Part shown: positions 8,079 through 16,626 of the stretch, piece by piece
Numbering within the stretch: position 1 is the first letter of the stretch
How the letters are laid out: the number at the start of each line of letters is the position of its first letter
Source of the DNA: Clostridia bacterium
GTDB lineage: Bacteria > Bacillota > Sulfobacillia > SLMV01
NCBI GenBank assembly: GCA_003554565.1
Contig: PWGR01000219.1
Location: forward strand, 1 to 20,569
Reading direction: 5' to 3'
DNA length: 20,569 bases
Position numbers and translations under genes: made by a program
Notes under the pieces: generated by a model
Told to the model about the DNA's origin: nothing
Seen by the model: the letters and a program-made list of their open reading frames with translations, nothing else
Database searches by the model: none

Positions 8079-8091
8079 TGACCCGCGGTCA
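8079..8091. promoter_or_regulatory. 13-bp perfect palindrome in divergent promoter region
   Basis: TGACC-CGC-GGTCA forms a perfect inverted repeat 21 bp upstream of the QueG-like GTG, between two divergent genes. It could be a repressor or activator site controlling one or both genes; this is inferred from symmetry and position only. Confidence 0.3.
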
Positions 8092-8130
8092 GGATGGTCG
8101 GGTACGGCATCTTCGTGATACCTTGTATGT

Positions 8131-8148
8131 GTGCCCGAAACTGGGCAC
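8131..8148. promoter_or_regulatory. GTGCCC(6)GGGCAC inverted repeat upstream of aldo/keto reductase
   Basis: Perfect 6-bp arms with a 6-nt spacer end 36 bp before the GTG at 8185. It may be an operator or the stem of a short leader hairpin. The GTG at 8131, the first codon of the longest frame, is inside this repeat, which speaks against using it as the start. Confidence 0.3.
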
Positions 8149-8184
8149 CGACATCATTTAACAGGGCGAAAGGGGGGATGTGAC

Positions 8185-8949
8185 GTGAAAGATGACCCAA
8201 TGCGGGCACCAAAGATTCGCCTGGGTGAATCGGGACCGGAGGTCTCCCGCCTCATATTCGGTACCGAGCACATAATTGATCTGTCACCTGCAGAAGGCGG
8301 CGCAATCCTCGCGGAGGCATACGAGAGGTTTGCAGTAACTCACTGGGATACCGCACTGGCATACGAGAGCCATCCGCAGGTGGCCGCCGGACTCCGACAG
8401 GTGGGCAGGGAACAGGTGGTAGTGACCAGCAAGACAGCGGCAAAGACCCGTGAGTCAGCCGAGCGTCAGCTGAGGCAGATACTTATCGAACTGGATACCG
8501 ATTATCTGGACATCGCTTTTCTGCATAACGTTCCCACAGACGGCCTTTCGGACCGTACGGGAGCTCTCGAATATCTGTGCGAGGCGCAGGATGCCGGAAC
8601 GGTGCGACACGTCGGACTATCCAGCCACTCACCCGCATTACTGAAAGAGGCAGCCTCGGAGGAGCAGATCAAGATTGTCTGCGGGACACTTAACCGCGAT
8701 GGCTCTCGCATAGATGACGGTTCGAGAGATGACATGCTCGAGGCGTTGCAGGAGTGTTTTTCCCAGGGGAAAGGCGTGTACGTGATCAAGATACTCGGAC
8801 GCGGCGATCTGGTTTACGATCTCGAAGGAGCCATTGAGTTTGTGTGCCGGCATCCCTTCGTACATGCCTTCAACATCGGTATGCGTAACTGCGATGAGCT
8901 TGAAGAGAATCTGACAATGCTGAAACGGCACATGGTGGAGATCACATGA
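8185..8949 (+). CDS. Aldo/keto reductase family protein
   Basis: 254 aa from GTG 8185, which has GGGGGG 7 nt upstream. The (beta/alpha)8 fold begins IRLGESGPEVSRLIFGTEHI. The family tetrad is present: Asp and Tyr in HWDTALAYES, Lys in VVVTSKTAAKT and His in DIAFLHNVP. A C-terminal GAIEFVCRHP...FNIGMRNCDELEENL matches the region that holds the NADP phosphate and the end of the barrel. It lacks the C-terminal ferredoxin domain of many clostridial relatives. It reduces a carbonyl group, or oxidises the alcohol, with NAD(P)H; substrate unknown. The CGGC-domain gene follows 53 bp downstream and is probably cotranscribed. Confidence 0.88.
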   Translation: MKDDPMRAPKIRLGESGPEVSRLIFGTEHIIDLSPAEGGAILAEAYERFAVTHWDTALAYESHPQVAAGLRQVGREQVVVTSKTAAKTRESAERQLRQILIELDTDYLDIAFLHNVPTDGLSDRTGALEYLCEAQDAGTVRHVGLSSHSPALLKEAASEEQIKIVCGTLNRDGSRIDDGSRDDMLEALQECFSQGKGVYVIKILGRGDLVYDLEGAIEFVCRHPFVHAFNIGMRNCDELEENLTMLKRHMVEIT

Positions 8950-9002
8950 CAATCCGATTTACATCTTGATCCAGAAGTGAAGATATGAAAGGAGAAATTA
9001 TC

Positions 9003-9314
9003 ATGAATGTCGGCATCATAAGATGTGACAGTCACAGTGTTTCCTGCCCGGCGGCCGGGTGTCTGGAGGCAGTACGAGAAAAAAACGCCTCTTTTTCCAG
9101 CTATCCCGAGGTCAAGCTTGTGGGGTTGGACACCTGCGGTGGATGTGATAGGGGCAAAGCAGACAAGATCACAGGAAAAGCCGAGCGCCTCAAGGAGCTC
9201 GGGGCGGACGCCATCCACCTGGGCAACTGCATGGTCGGTCCATGTCCATACAAGGACACATTTTCGCAGGCCATAGAAGAAGTCGGGCTCGAGGTAGTCC
9301 ACGGAACTCATTGA
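9003..9314 (+). CDS. CGGC domain-containing protein
   Basis: 103 aa. It contains GIIRCDSHSVSCPAAGCLEA near the N-terminus, LDTCGGCDRGKADKI in the middle and AIHLGNCMVGPCPYKD near the end. CP..GC, CGGC and C....CPY together define the CGGC family, a small cysteine-rich group likely to bind metal. ATG 9003 is chosen because AAAGGAG lies 8 nt upstream; the ATG at 8985 is just before that site. Function of the family is not established. It lies with an aldo/keto reductase and opposite an iron-sulfur protein, which suggests redox or metal handling. Confidence 0.85.
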   Translation: MNVGIIRCDSHSVSCPAAGCLEAVREKNASFSSYPEVKLVGLDTCGGCDRGKADKITGKAERLKELGADAIHLGNCMVGPCPYKDTFSQAIEEVGLEVVHGTH

Positions 9315-9424
9315 TGCACAGCATCACCTATCCCGCGTTCATATATCGGAGAGTTTGCACTGTCCATTCTACGGCAAACCCGCTGGACACAGTGGACATT
9401 GCTGCCAGGAAGAGGTAAAAGCAC

Positions 9425-11230
9425 ATGGCCTTCGACGCCGTTTCACTCCGAGCATCCATCGGGGAGATGGAGGAACTGGTGGGCTCGCGGCTGCAGAAAA
9501 TATACGAGACCACTGACCGGGATGAGATTCTGCTTCACCTGTACGATGGGCAGCGCACCCGGGTGCTTCTGATATCGAGCAATCGCCAGCATGCACGCAT
9601 GCACCTTACCCGGCGGAAGTACACTCACCCGAGACGTCCGAGCAATTTCTGCATGATGTTGAGAAAGCACCTGACGCCGGGATCACTGCAGGCACTGGTC
9701 CAGATAGACATGGACCGGCTAGCAGAACTGACGATAAACACATATGACGACCTTGGGCGGACCCGTGAGTTCACCCTGGTCGCCGAAACCATGGGGCGTT
9801 TCAGCAACCTCCTCCTGTTGGATGAGGACCGGAAGATCCTCACCGCCCACCGCTTCATCTCCGCTGATCGCAATGCGCACCGTACCATCCTGCCGGGACA
9901 TCCCTATCGCCGCCCACCAGCACAAGACGGGATTGCTCTGGACCAGGTATCAGCTGCAACACTGCAGCAACGCGTGGATGATGAGAGTTCGGACGCACCA
10001 CCGGCGTGGCTGTGGCTGGTCCGCAATGTGCAGGGTCCCGGCCCGGCTGAGGCGCGTCGCCTCCTCTCGGGTATCGGTTTGCGGCCAAAAGACCCCTTGC
10101 CCGCAAACGGAGAAGATCTACGCCGGCTGGCGCAACGCCTGCAGGAGTGCTCGGAAGTAATAGAGAAAGGCAAATGGCATCCCTACTATACTACCAGGAA
10201 AACGGATTCTCCCGGTCTTCCCGAGCCAGTAACCCTCGGCATGCTGCCACCCCCTCCCAACCCCACCGGGGACGGGACAAGAGTGCGCTCATTTCCCACT
10301 CCATCACACTGCCTGGACGCCTTCTATGCCCTGCGTGAGGAATGGGACGCCTATGATCAGCTGCGCAGGGAACTCCTGAAGACGCTCAGGGACGCGTGCA
10401 AACACATCGAGCGGCGCATCGATAAGCAGGAGCGGGAGCTGCCGGGACCGGAAGAGGCAGAGTCGGCCCGCCGCAGAGGTGAAATCCTCACCACCTACAT
10501 GCACCAGGTCCCCGACCGGGCTTCCGAAGTTGAGCTGGCCAACTACTATGAAAATGGTGCACCGATAACTATATCTCTCGATCCCAGGCAATCTCCAGCA
10601 GATAATGCCGCCGCTTACTTCGATCAGTATCGCAAACTGCAGCGCACCCGGCGCATCGCCAAGAGAAAGATCCAGGGCAGTCACGAAGAGCTCAACTATG
10701 CCCGGACGCTACTCGATGCGGCAGAGAGATCAGAAACCCGAGGCGAACTGGAGGAAATCTACCGGGAGGCCAGAAGGGCTGGTTATGTCAAGAGGCCGCA
10801 GCGCCGCAGGCGTGGTCAGAAGCGGGACGGATCAAAGCCCAAGCCCTACAGGAAGTACGTCACGCCCTCCGGGGCAGCAATATATGTGGGCCGCCACAAC
10901 CGGGGCAATGACTACCTTATCACACGCGTCGCGGGCCCGGACGATCTCTGGCTGCACGTCAAGGACATGCCCGGATCACACGTGCTTCTTCGCGGCCCAT
11001 GGTCGGAAAAGAGGACACCCAATGACAGGACTCTGGAGGAGGCGGCAATTCTGGCAGCTTATCACAGCTCGGCGCGTCACTCGAGCAACGTCCCGGTCGA
11101 TTACACACTGGTCAAACACGTCAACAAACCCAGGGGAAGCAAGCCGGGGATGGTCACCTACACAAACCAGCAAACTCTATTCGTCACCCCACCACGCCAC
11201 CTGGCCGGCTATCGGCAGCGCTCCGAGTAA
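9425..11230 (+). CDS. rqcH: RqcH / Rqc2 homolog (NFACT family ribosome quality control factor)
   Basis: 601 aa. In the family it binds split 50S subunits carrying stalled peptidyl-tRNA and recruits Ala-tRNA to add C-terminal alanine tails that mark chains for degradation. Seen: NFACT-N domain with PSNFCMMLRKHL (72-83), the Asp97-Arg98 pair (IDMDRLAEL) needed for tailing in the Bacillus protein at the same positions, and ETMGRFSNLLLLD. Charged coiled-coil helices occur at about 320-350 and 400-450. The C-terminal NFACT-R domain (about 474-595) has YRKYVTPSGAAIYVGRHNRG, DLWLHVKDMPGSHV and VDYTLVKHVNKPRGSKPGMV. ATG 9425 has AGGAAGAGG about 9 nt upstream. Same strand as the CGGC gene but with a 110-bp gap, so it may have its own promoter. 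Older names for the family include fibronectin-binding protein FbpA. Confidence 0.95.
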   Translation: MAFDAVSLRASIGEMEELVGSRLQKIYETTDRDEILLHLYDGQRTRVLLISSNRQHARMHLTRRKYTHPRRPSNFCMMLRKHLTPGSLQALVQIDMDRLAELTINTYDDLGRTREFTLVAETMGRFSNLLLLDEDRKILTAHRFISADRNAHRTILPGHPYRRPPAQDGIALDQVSAATLQQRVDDESSDAPPAWLWLVRNVQGPGPAEARRLLSGIGLRPKDPLPANGEDLRRLAQRLQECSEVIEKGKWHPYYTTRKTDSPGLPEPVTLGMLPPPPNPTGDGTRVRSFPTPSHCLDAFYALREEWDAYDQLRRELLKTLRDACKHIERRIDKQERELPGPEEAESARRRGEILTTYMHQVPDRASEVELANYYENGAPITISLDPRQSPADNAAAYFDQYRKLQRTRRIAKRKIQGSHEELNYARTLLDAAERSETRGELEEIYREARRAGYVKRPQRRRRGQKRDGSKPKPYRKYVTPSGAAIYVGRHNRGNDYLITRVAGPDDLWLHVKDMPGSHVLLRGPWSEKRTPNDRTLEEAAILAAYHSSARHSSNVPVDYTLVKHVNKPRGSKPGMVTYTNQQTLFVTPPRHLAGYRQRSE

Positions 11231-11264
11231 TACTCCTTGATGAGGCTGTATTCACCCGGACACT

Positions 11265-11996
11265 CTACGGCGTTACAGCCACTATCTCCCGCAAGATATC
11301 CAGTCCAAGATCCCGGTCCCGCAGGATTGTGAAACCAGCCGCCCGTGCCGCCTCGGCGACATCGCGGTTTATGTGCTCACCGAACAACCGTACCGTGAGC
11401 GGGTTAAGTGCCTCCATGAACCACCCGAGCATCGGCCGACTGCTCAGACCGTGCTCCAGGACAATGACCTCACCACCGGGCTTGAGCACCCTCCTGATCT
11501 CAGTGAGGCCGTCAGTGGGGCTGTCCACCGAGCAGAATACGAACGTGGCCAGCACACAATCGAAAGAGTTGTCGGGGAAGTCGAGGTCCTCAACATCCAT
11601 CTGGCGAAACCGCACAAGGTGTTCGATCTGCAGGCGCCCGGCCTTCACCCGCGCTGTTGACAGCATATACCGGCTTATGTCAATTGCTACGACTTCGCGT
11701 GGACCTTCATGCTCCCCACCAGGACTCGCCGCAACCATATCCGTGGGTCTGGATGGACGGGCACGGGCGGGCCATGTACTGCCTGGCCCCGGAACATAAT
11801 ATGGCAAGTTACTGCCAGTCCCCACTCCCACCTCCAGTACCCGAGGGTAGCTGCGGGCCCGTGCCAGCACCGCCCGTCGATGTTTTCGCAGTACCAGAAC
11901 CTCGAGGGGCAACATGAAAAGATCATACAATACCGTCCTCCAATTGCGGCTGCGTACCGATCCGGGCTGTCCCGGTGTCACATCTCTTCGCGCCAC
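11265..11996 (-). CDS. Class I SAM-dependent methyltransferase (UbiE/METTL7-like)
   Basis: 243 aa. Motif I is VLEVGVGTGSN (53-63), the acidic post-I residue is in VVAIDIS (Asp106), and the later motifs are FDCVLATFVFCSVDSP and RRVLKPGGEVIVLEHG. This is the pattern of small-molecule or lipid methyltransferases of the UbiE-like group. Between motif I and the next strand there is an unusual Pro/Gly/Arg-rich insertion (about 68-100). GTG 11996 has GAGGGG 7 nt upstream. The gene is convergent with rqcH, with only 34 bp between stops. Substrate unknown. Confidence 0.88.
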   Translation of the reverse strand: MARRDVTPGQPGSVRSRNWRTVLYDLFMLPLEVLVLRKHRRAVLARARSYPRVLEVGVGTGSNLPYYVPGPGSTWPARARPSRPTDMVAASPGGEHEGPREVVAIDISRYMLSTARVKAGRLQIEHLVRFRQMDVEDLDFPDNSFDCVLATFVFCSVDSPTDGLTEIRRVLKPGGEVIVLEHGLSSRPMLGWFMEALNPLTVRLFGEHINRDVAEAARAAGFTILRDRDLGLDILREIVAVTP

Positions 11997-12624
11997 GCAA
12001 ACACCCCTCGACGTAAGCTATCCTGAAGTGAGCTACCACCAGCAAACCTATGCTGTTGCTCTGGTTTGCAGGAGGCTTCGAGGCACATTCCTCCGAAGTT
12101 CGTGTTCCAATAGCAATCCGCCAACGGCGTAACACGCTTTGGAGCCATCATGCCCTCGATCAGGATCCAACCTCAGGCTGTTCCGCATCTCCTGCAATAG
12201 GGTCTTCACCTGCAACTTGATTTTACATTGATTGGCGCGCATCATCCAGCCGACCGCCGCCCCGTTCTGCACAACCCCAGTTCCGAACTTCGGGTGAGAT
12301 AGCCTGCACGTTGACAGATCAACATACAAAAACATCATACCGAACTGAAAACCGGCATATTTGCGACACCGGTCACACTATGCTTGAATGAAACCCGGGC
12401 CGGGAGACCTGCAGTACTCTCCCCGGTGTCCGAGTACACTGCGGCAGATCTGCCCCCAACGCGCCGGGCGCCTTATGATCCATTTCGCACCAGCGTGCCG
12501 AATTGCGCTTTTCATTGGCATCCGCAGCGCAGAAAGCATTGAGGTTACCGGAGGATCCACCGCATTTCACGCGAACTACTCAGATATAGTGGAAGCAGCT
12601 GATTACCTTAAGGTGGTGGCTTTC
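11997..12624. other. Divergent intergenic region before the CoA-transferase genes
   Basis: About 630 bp lie between divergent genes. The CoA-transferase frame stays open back to ATG 12388, but the extra 79 residues do not resemble that family, so I treat them as untranslated. An inverted repeat GGAGG...CCTCC flanks the segment near 12071-12092. A TTGACA at 12311-12316 lacks a good -10 partner. Promoters for both flanking genes should be here. Confidence 0.35.
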
Positions 12625-13626
12625 TTGGACAGATCAAGGCATTCCCCTCGTGACGGTCACCTCGCCAACGCGCCCGATGTTGATGAGGCCCGGGACTTCT
12701 TCCGCCAGAAGCAATCCGCCCAGATGAAGAGTAAGGTCACGACCGTAAAAGATGCAGTATCCGAGTACATTGACGACGGTAACTACATAGCTGTAGGAGG
12801 TTTCGGCACGAATCGCATACCCACGGCTGTACTGCATGAGATCGTACGGCAGAGGAAAACTCGTCTGGGGCTGGCCGGGCACACTTCCACGCACGACTTT
12901 CAGATCCTGGCCTCCGGAAGCTGTGTCGATCGATGTGACATAGCTTATGTTGTCGGATTGGAGGCACGTGGACTGTCCCGAATTGCCAGGGAAGCTTTCG
13001 AGAGCGGGGACATTGAAGCAACCGAATGGACAAATGCAGCACTCGCGTGGCGCTACAAAGCCGCGGCCATGGGTGTATCATTTTTGCCAATACGAACCAT
13101 GCTCGGCAGCGACACCGTCCACCACAGTACCGTCGAGGAGATATCGTGTCCATTTACGGGTACAACTTACCTGGCAGTGCCCGCCTTGTTTCCTGATGTG
13201 GGGATTATTCACGTCCACCGCAGTGACATATACGGAAACTGTCAGGTGGACGGGATAATGATCTCAGACTACGATCTCGCCCGCGCCTCGCGACAGTTGA
13301 TCATCACAACTGAACAGATCGTAAGCAACGAGATCATTCGCAGAAGACCTGACCAGACCATCATACCTCACTACGTAGTTGATGCCGTCATTGAAGTTCC
13401 CTATGGGTCATATCCAGGAAACATGCCCTACCTGTACTACAGTGATGAAGATCACCTGCGCAAGTGGCTGGATGCGGAAAGAGATCCAGACACCTTTGCG
13501 CATTTCCTTGACACCCACATATATTCAGCCGCTGATCATTGGGACTACCTGGACACCGTTGGGGGCACTAAACTATTGGATGAACTGAGGAAACTCGAGC
13601 ATCCGGAATCATGGGGAGTGAACTGA
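12625..13626 (+). CDS. CoA-transferase subunit A (glutaconate CoA-transferase GctA-like)
   Basis: 333 aa if it begins at TTG 12625. It has the class I CoA-transferase alpha-subunit fold: GGFGTNRIPTAVLHEIVRQ (58-76), LGLAGHTSTHDFQILASG, YVVGLEARGLS, PIRTMLGSDT and DVGIIHVHRSDIYGNCQVDG. It moves CoA between carboxylic acids together with subunit B. TTG is chosen because AAGGTGG lies 8 nt upstream and the resulting start (about 11 residues before GHL) matches the long-form subunits I recall, with a short extension ending in EARDFFRQK before the core at MKSKVTTV. ATG 12388 would add an unrelated segment and ATG 12724 would drop the extension. Substrate is unknown; glutaconate, 3-oxo acids or acetoacetate are possible. 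Confidence 0.85.
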   Translation: MDRSRHSPRDGHLANAPDVDEARDFFRQKQSAQMKSKVTTVKDAVSEYIDDGNYIAVGGFGTNRIPTAVLHEIVRQRKTRLGLAGHTSTHDFQILASGSCVDRCDIAYVVGLEARGLSRIAREAFESGDIEATEWTNAALAWRYKAAAMGVSFLPIRTMLGSDTVHHSTVEEISCPFTGTTYLAVPALFPDVGIIHVHRSDIYGNCQVDGIMISDYDLARASRQLIITTEQIVSNEIIRRRPDQTIIPHYVVDAVIEVPYGSYPGNMPYLYYSDEDHLRKWLDAERDPDTFAHFLDTHIYSAADHWDYLDTVGGTKLLDELRKLEHPESWGVN

Positions 13627-13627
13627 C

Positions 13628-14401
13628 GTGCGACAACCCTATAACCGCATGGAGATGATGATATCCGTGGCGTCACGCTTTCTAGAGGACAACAGTATCG
13701 TGGTGGTCGGCACCGGCGCCCCCTGTGCAGCAGCGATGCTCGCACAGGTCCTTTATGCTCCTGGCCTGACCATCATGTTTGAAGCCGGGGGAGTTGGCCC
13801 TATCTTACCAGCTATGCCCGTATCGGTCGGCGATTCCAGAACCTTCTATCGCGGCCTGATGGCCTGCAGCATGCCCGAAATTTTCGAGGCCTGCCAGCGC
13901 GGTATCGTCGACTACGCCTTTATAGGAGGGGCGCAGATTGACCAGTATGGCAATGTGAACTCCACAATGATCGGAGATGATTACGATCGGCCGGACGTCA
14001 GATTGCCCGGAAGCGGCGGTGCCAACGATCTCGCCTCGCTGTGCTGGCAGACGTTGATAATCACCCCGCAGGACACCAGAAGATTCACCGAAGTAGATTT
14101 CCTCACTACACCCGGCTACCTCTCCGGAGCCGGGGCCAGAGAAGAGGCCGGCCTACCACCCGGCTGCGGTCCCTACAAAGTAATCACGGACTTATGCGTC
14201 CTGGGTTTTGACGATACGGAGAAAAGAATGAAGGTCGAGAGCATACATCAAGGGGTTACCCGCGATATTGTGGATGAGAATACCGGTTTTCCCCTCCTGT
14301 GGGATGACGATCTGGCCATGACACCGGCCATAGCTGATGAGGAACTGCAGGTGCTGCGAGAACAGGTTGACCCGTACGGGGTGGTCATAGGAAGGAGTTA
14401 A
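13628..14401 (+). CDS. CoA-transferase subunit B (glutaconate CoA-transferase GctB-like)
   Basis: 257 aa from GTG 13628, one base after the stop of subunit A, with GGGGAG about 9 nt upstream. In this family a glutamate of the beta subunit forms the covalent glutamyl-CoA intermediate; Glu52 in IMFEAGGVGP is in that position. DYAFIGGAQIDQYGNVNST and RLPGSGGANDLAS give the expected glycine-rich loops. The tight spacing implies translational coupling and an obligate AB complex. The neighbouring transporter, aminotransferase and BKACE fragment suggest the pair acts in amino-acid or keto-acid breakdown. Confidence 0.9.
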   Translation: MRQPYNRMEMMISVASRFLEDNSIVVVGTGAPCAAAMLAQVLYAPGLTIMFEAGGVGPILPAMPVSVGDSRTFYRGLMACSMPEIFEACQRGIVDYAFIGGAQIDQYGNVNSTMIGDDYDRPDVRLPGSGGANDLASLCWQTLIITPQDTRRFTEVDFLTTPGYLSGAGAREEAGLPPGCGPYKVITDLCVLGFDDTEKRMKVESIHQGVTRDIVDENTGFPLLWDDDLAMTPAIADEELQVLREQVDPYGVVIGRS

Positions 14402-14838
14402 GATTTCCCCGGGAGACCGCACTCAGGACTGCAATAGGGATAAAGCCTCCTATACAGATCGCATGTGATGAAGCGGCCACCGCCTGCACTGTGCCCCCGG
14501 ACCGGTCGAGGATTGTCTGGCTGTACACAAACGCGACTCTCCGCCCCACAGAGGCTGCATTGTGCACGGCATGACCAGGAGATCTCACGAGAGCGGTGCT
14601 TTTCGTACGGGATATCACGCAAACTGTCAGGAACTATCGGCCCCGATTGTCACCTGCGCACCCCCACCTACCACCCCGCGCCGCATCAACTTCATCCGCC
14701 AGCGCCCCACTCTTCGGTTACGAAATTCTCCACCCCATTTGGACCGCGCTCATGCGCAAGCAGAGGAGCCAGGCCACCCATCCCCACCCCAGGGAGGAAT
14801 CTCCCCCATTTGGCGCGAAGTAAGTGCGATAATCGTAA

Positions 14839-14844
14839 TATAAT
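14839..14844 (+). promoter_or_regulatory. Possible -10 box (TATAAT) for the ABC transporter operon
   Basis: A perfect TATAAT lies 148 bp upstream of the binding-protein ATG in an AT-rich patch. No good -35 hexamer is found at 16-18 bp (the nearest TTGGCG is 23 bp away), so the call is weak. Confidence 0.3.
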
Positions 14845-14932
14845 TCGCGGATTTTATCGCTTTACCTGCCGAAATTCGTAGCGGTCTGTTCATACTAGTA
14901 GGCATTTCTGGGGGGTGGTGCCTAGCTCTTGC

Positions 14933-14944
14933 ACTGAATTCAGT
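14933..14944. promoter_or_regulatory. 12-bp perfect palindrome ACTGAATTCAGT (possible operator)
   Basis: A fully symmetric 12-mer lies 47 bp before the binding-protein ATG and about 90 bp after the TATAAT. Position downstream of a possible promoter fits a repressor site, but there is no regulator gene next to it. Confidence 0.3.
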
Positions 14945-14991
14945 CAGTTCTCTCGACGCGCAGACCAAATTTCCGATTGGAGGGGGAATAG

Positions 14992-16617
14992 ATGATTTCT
15001 ATCAAACGATCCTGGATATTTCTTCTGGTCCTTGCCCTGGTACTCGGTGCAGCTTTCGGCTGCGCACCCGCGGAGGAGCCCGCCGAGCCGGACGACCCTG
15101 ATCCAGTTGAGGACCCGGAGGAAGAACCCGAGGAGGAGGAGGAAGAGGAAGAAGAGCCGGAGGATGTCCAGGAGATTACCGTGGCCGTCACCCGGGATCC
15201 GGAGACTCTGGATCCTGCCCACCTGACTTGGACCGCCGCGCACGGCGTAACCAATAATATTTTCAACGGACTGGTGCGCTGGGAGACCGGGACATTTGAA
15301 ATTGTGCCCGACCTGGCATACGAGTGGGAGATCTCCGAGGACGGCAAGGTCTATACCTTCTACCTGCACGAGGGAGTACAGTGGCACGGCGGATATGGCG
15401 AATTCACGGCCGATGACGTCAAATTCACCTTTGAACGTGTGCTGGACGAGGAGACGGGCTCCAGGTGGAAGAGCCTGATCGCAGAGGTGGAAGACATCGT
15501 GGTCGTCGACGACTACACGGTTGAAATCCACGCAGAATCCGCATCGCCGGTACTGCTGCACCATCTCTCAAACTACCGACCGGGGAAGATCATGTCCCGT
15601 GCGGCATACGAGGACCTTGGGGACGATTACGCCTTTGAACCAATAGGAACCGGGCCCTTCCAGTTTGAAAGCTGGACCCCGCACGAGGAACTGATCCTCG
15701 TCGCCAACGAAGACTACTGGGATGGTGCACCGATCCTGGAGAAGGCCACATTCCAGATAATCTCCGAGGATACCGTGGCCGCCATGGCCATGTCAGCTGG
15801 TGAGCTGGACAGCATGCTGGTTTCCCTGGAGGAAGTATACGAGGGATTTGACGCCGATCCAAACATCACCATGGACTAACTGGCCAGCACGGCCACGCGC
15901 TACTACAACATGCGCACCGCCCAGGCACCCTTTGATGACGTTCGCGTGCGCCGGGCCATGGCCCACGCAACCGACAGAGAGGGCGTGGCTGAAGTAGTCG
16001 GTATGGGTACTCTGCCTCTTTACGCAATGGTTCCCAAGCACATGTTCGGTTACAGTGAGGATGTACCCCGTCACGAGTTCGACCTGGATATCGCCGCGGA
16101 GCTGCTGGAGGAGGCCGGATATCCCGACGGGTTTGAGACCGAATACTATGGTCGCGACATCGAGATCGAACAGGACGTGTTCGCCTACCAGCAGAGCCTC
16201 TATCGTGAAATTGGGGTCGACGTTGCCATGAATACCATGGATTCTACTGCCTGGGTGGAGGCGACAACCCGGGGTGAATCCCCCATGGCCTGGTTGAGCC
16301 TCAGCGCGCGTCACGACCCAGATGGTATTCTGTCTGGCTTCTACCACGGCAGTGTATCCTCGCCCGACGGTCGCAATTTCACCTGGTACGGCGGTGCCGA
16401 CGACCTGATCGACGCCGCACGGGTCGAAATGGACGAACAACGACGTGAAGAGCTCTACTTCCAGGTACAGGAGAAGTTCTACGAAGATGCGCCCACCATA
16501 CCGCTATTCCAGCCCACGACTATTCGCGCAAACCAGCCGTGGGTAAAGGGATTCGAAGTCGGACAGGTGGAGGACACCTATCTGTATCCCGTCAGAATAG
16601 AGGGTCGAGGAAACTGA
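14992..16617 (+). pseudogene. ABC transporter substrate-binding lipoprotein (SBP family 5), interrupted by in-frame TAA
   Basis: The full frame is 541 codons and reads through one TAA at 15877-15879 (codon 296); the two parts are in the same frame and together make a normal-length family 5 binding protein (peptides, nickel, opines). Signal peptide: KRSWIFLLVLALVLGAAFGC with lipobox Cys24. An unusually acidic Glu/Pro/Asp linker follows (about 25-59), then EITVAVTRDPETLDPAHL, GTGPFQFESW and ANEDYWDGAP. After the stop the frame continues LASTATRYYNMRTAQAPFDDVRVRRAMAHA, the expected core. An independent restart at ATG 15910 would lack a signal peptide and could not make a working protein. It may be a nonsense mutation or a sequence error. 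TAA ends other genes here, so recoding is unlikely. The permease genes follow. Confidence 0.85.
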
Positions 16618-16626
16618 GCGGACAGA

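Larger units (their letters stand above)
14402..14991. other. Intergenic region upstream of ABC transporter operon
   Basis: About 590 bp with no supported gene; plus-strand open frames here are rich in Pro/His/Arg and lack good ribosome sites. The distal half is AT-richer and contains likely control elements: a TATAAT at 14839-14844, an inverted repeat TAGGCA(14)TGCCTA at 14899-14924, and a 12-bp palindrome at 14933-14944. GGAGGGGG just before ATG 14992 is the ribosome site of the binding-protein gene. Confidence 0.4.

Noticed and set aside
12311..12345. Sigma-70 promoter with TTGACA before the CoA-transferase genes
   Set aside because: The -35 hexamer is perfect, but no acceptable -10 hexamer lies at 16-18 bp.
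14465..14881. 138-codon plus-strand open frame upstream of the transporter
   Set aside because: Pro/His/Arg-rich translation typical of non-coding GC-rich DNA, with no ribosome site and several equally long frames in the same stretch.
15877..15879. Stop-codon recoding (selenocysteine or pyrrolysine) in the binding-protein gene
   Set aside because: The codon is TAA, not TGA or TAG, and TAA ends other genes in the window.
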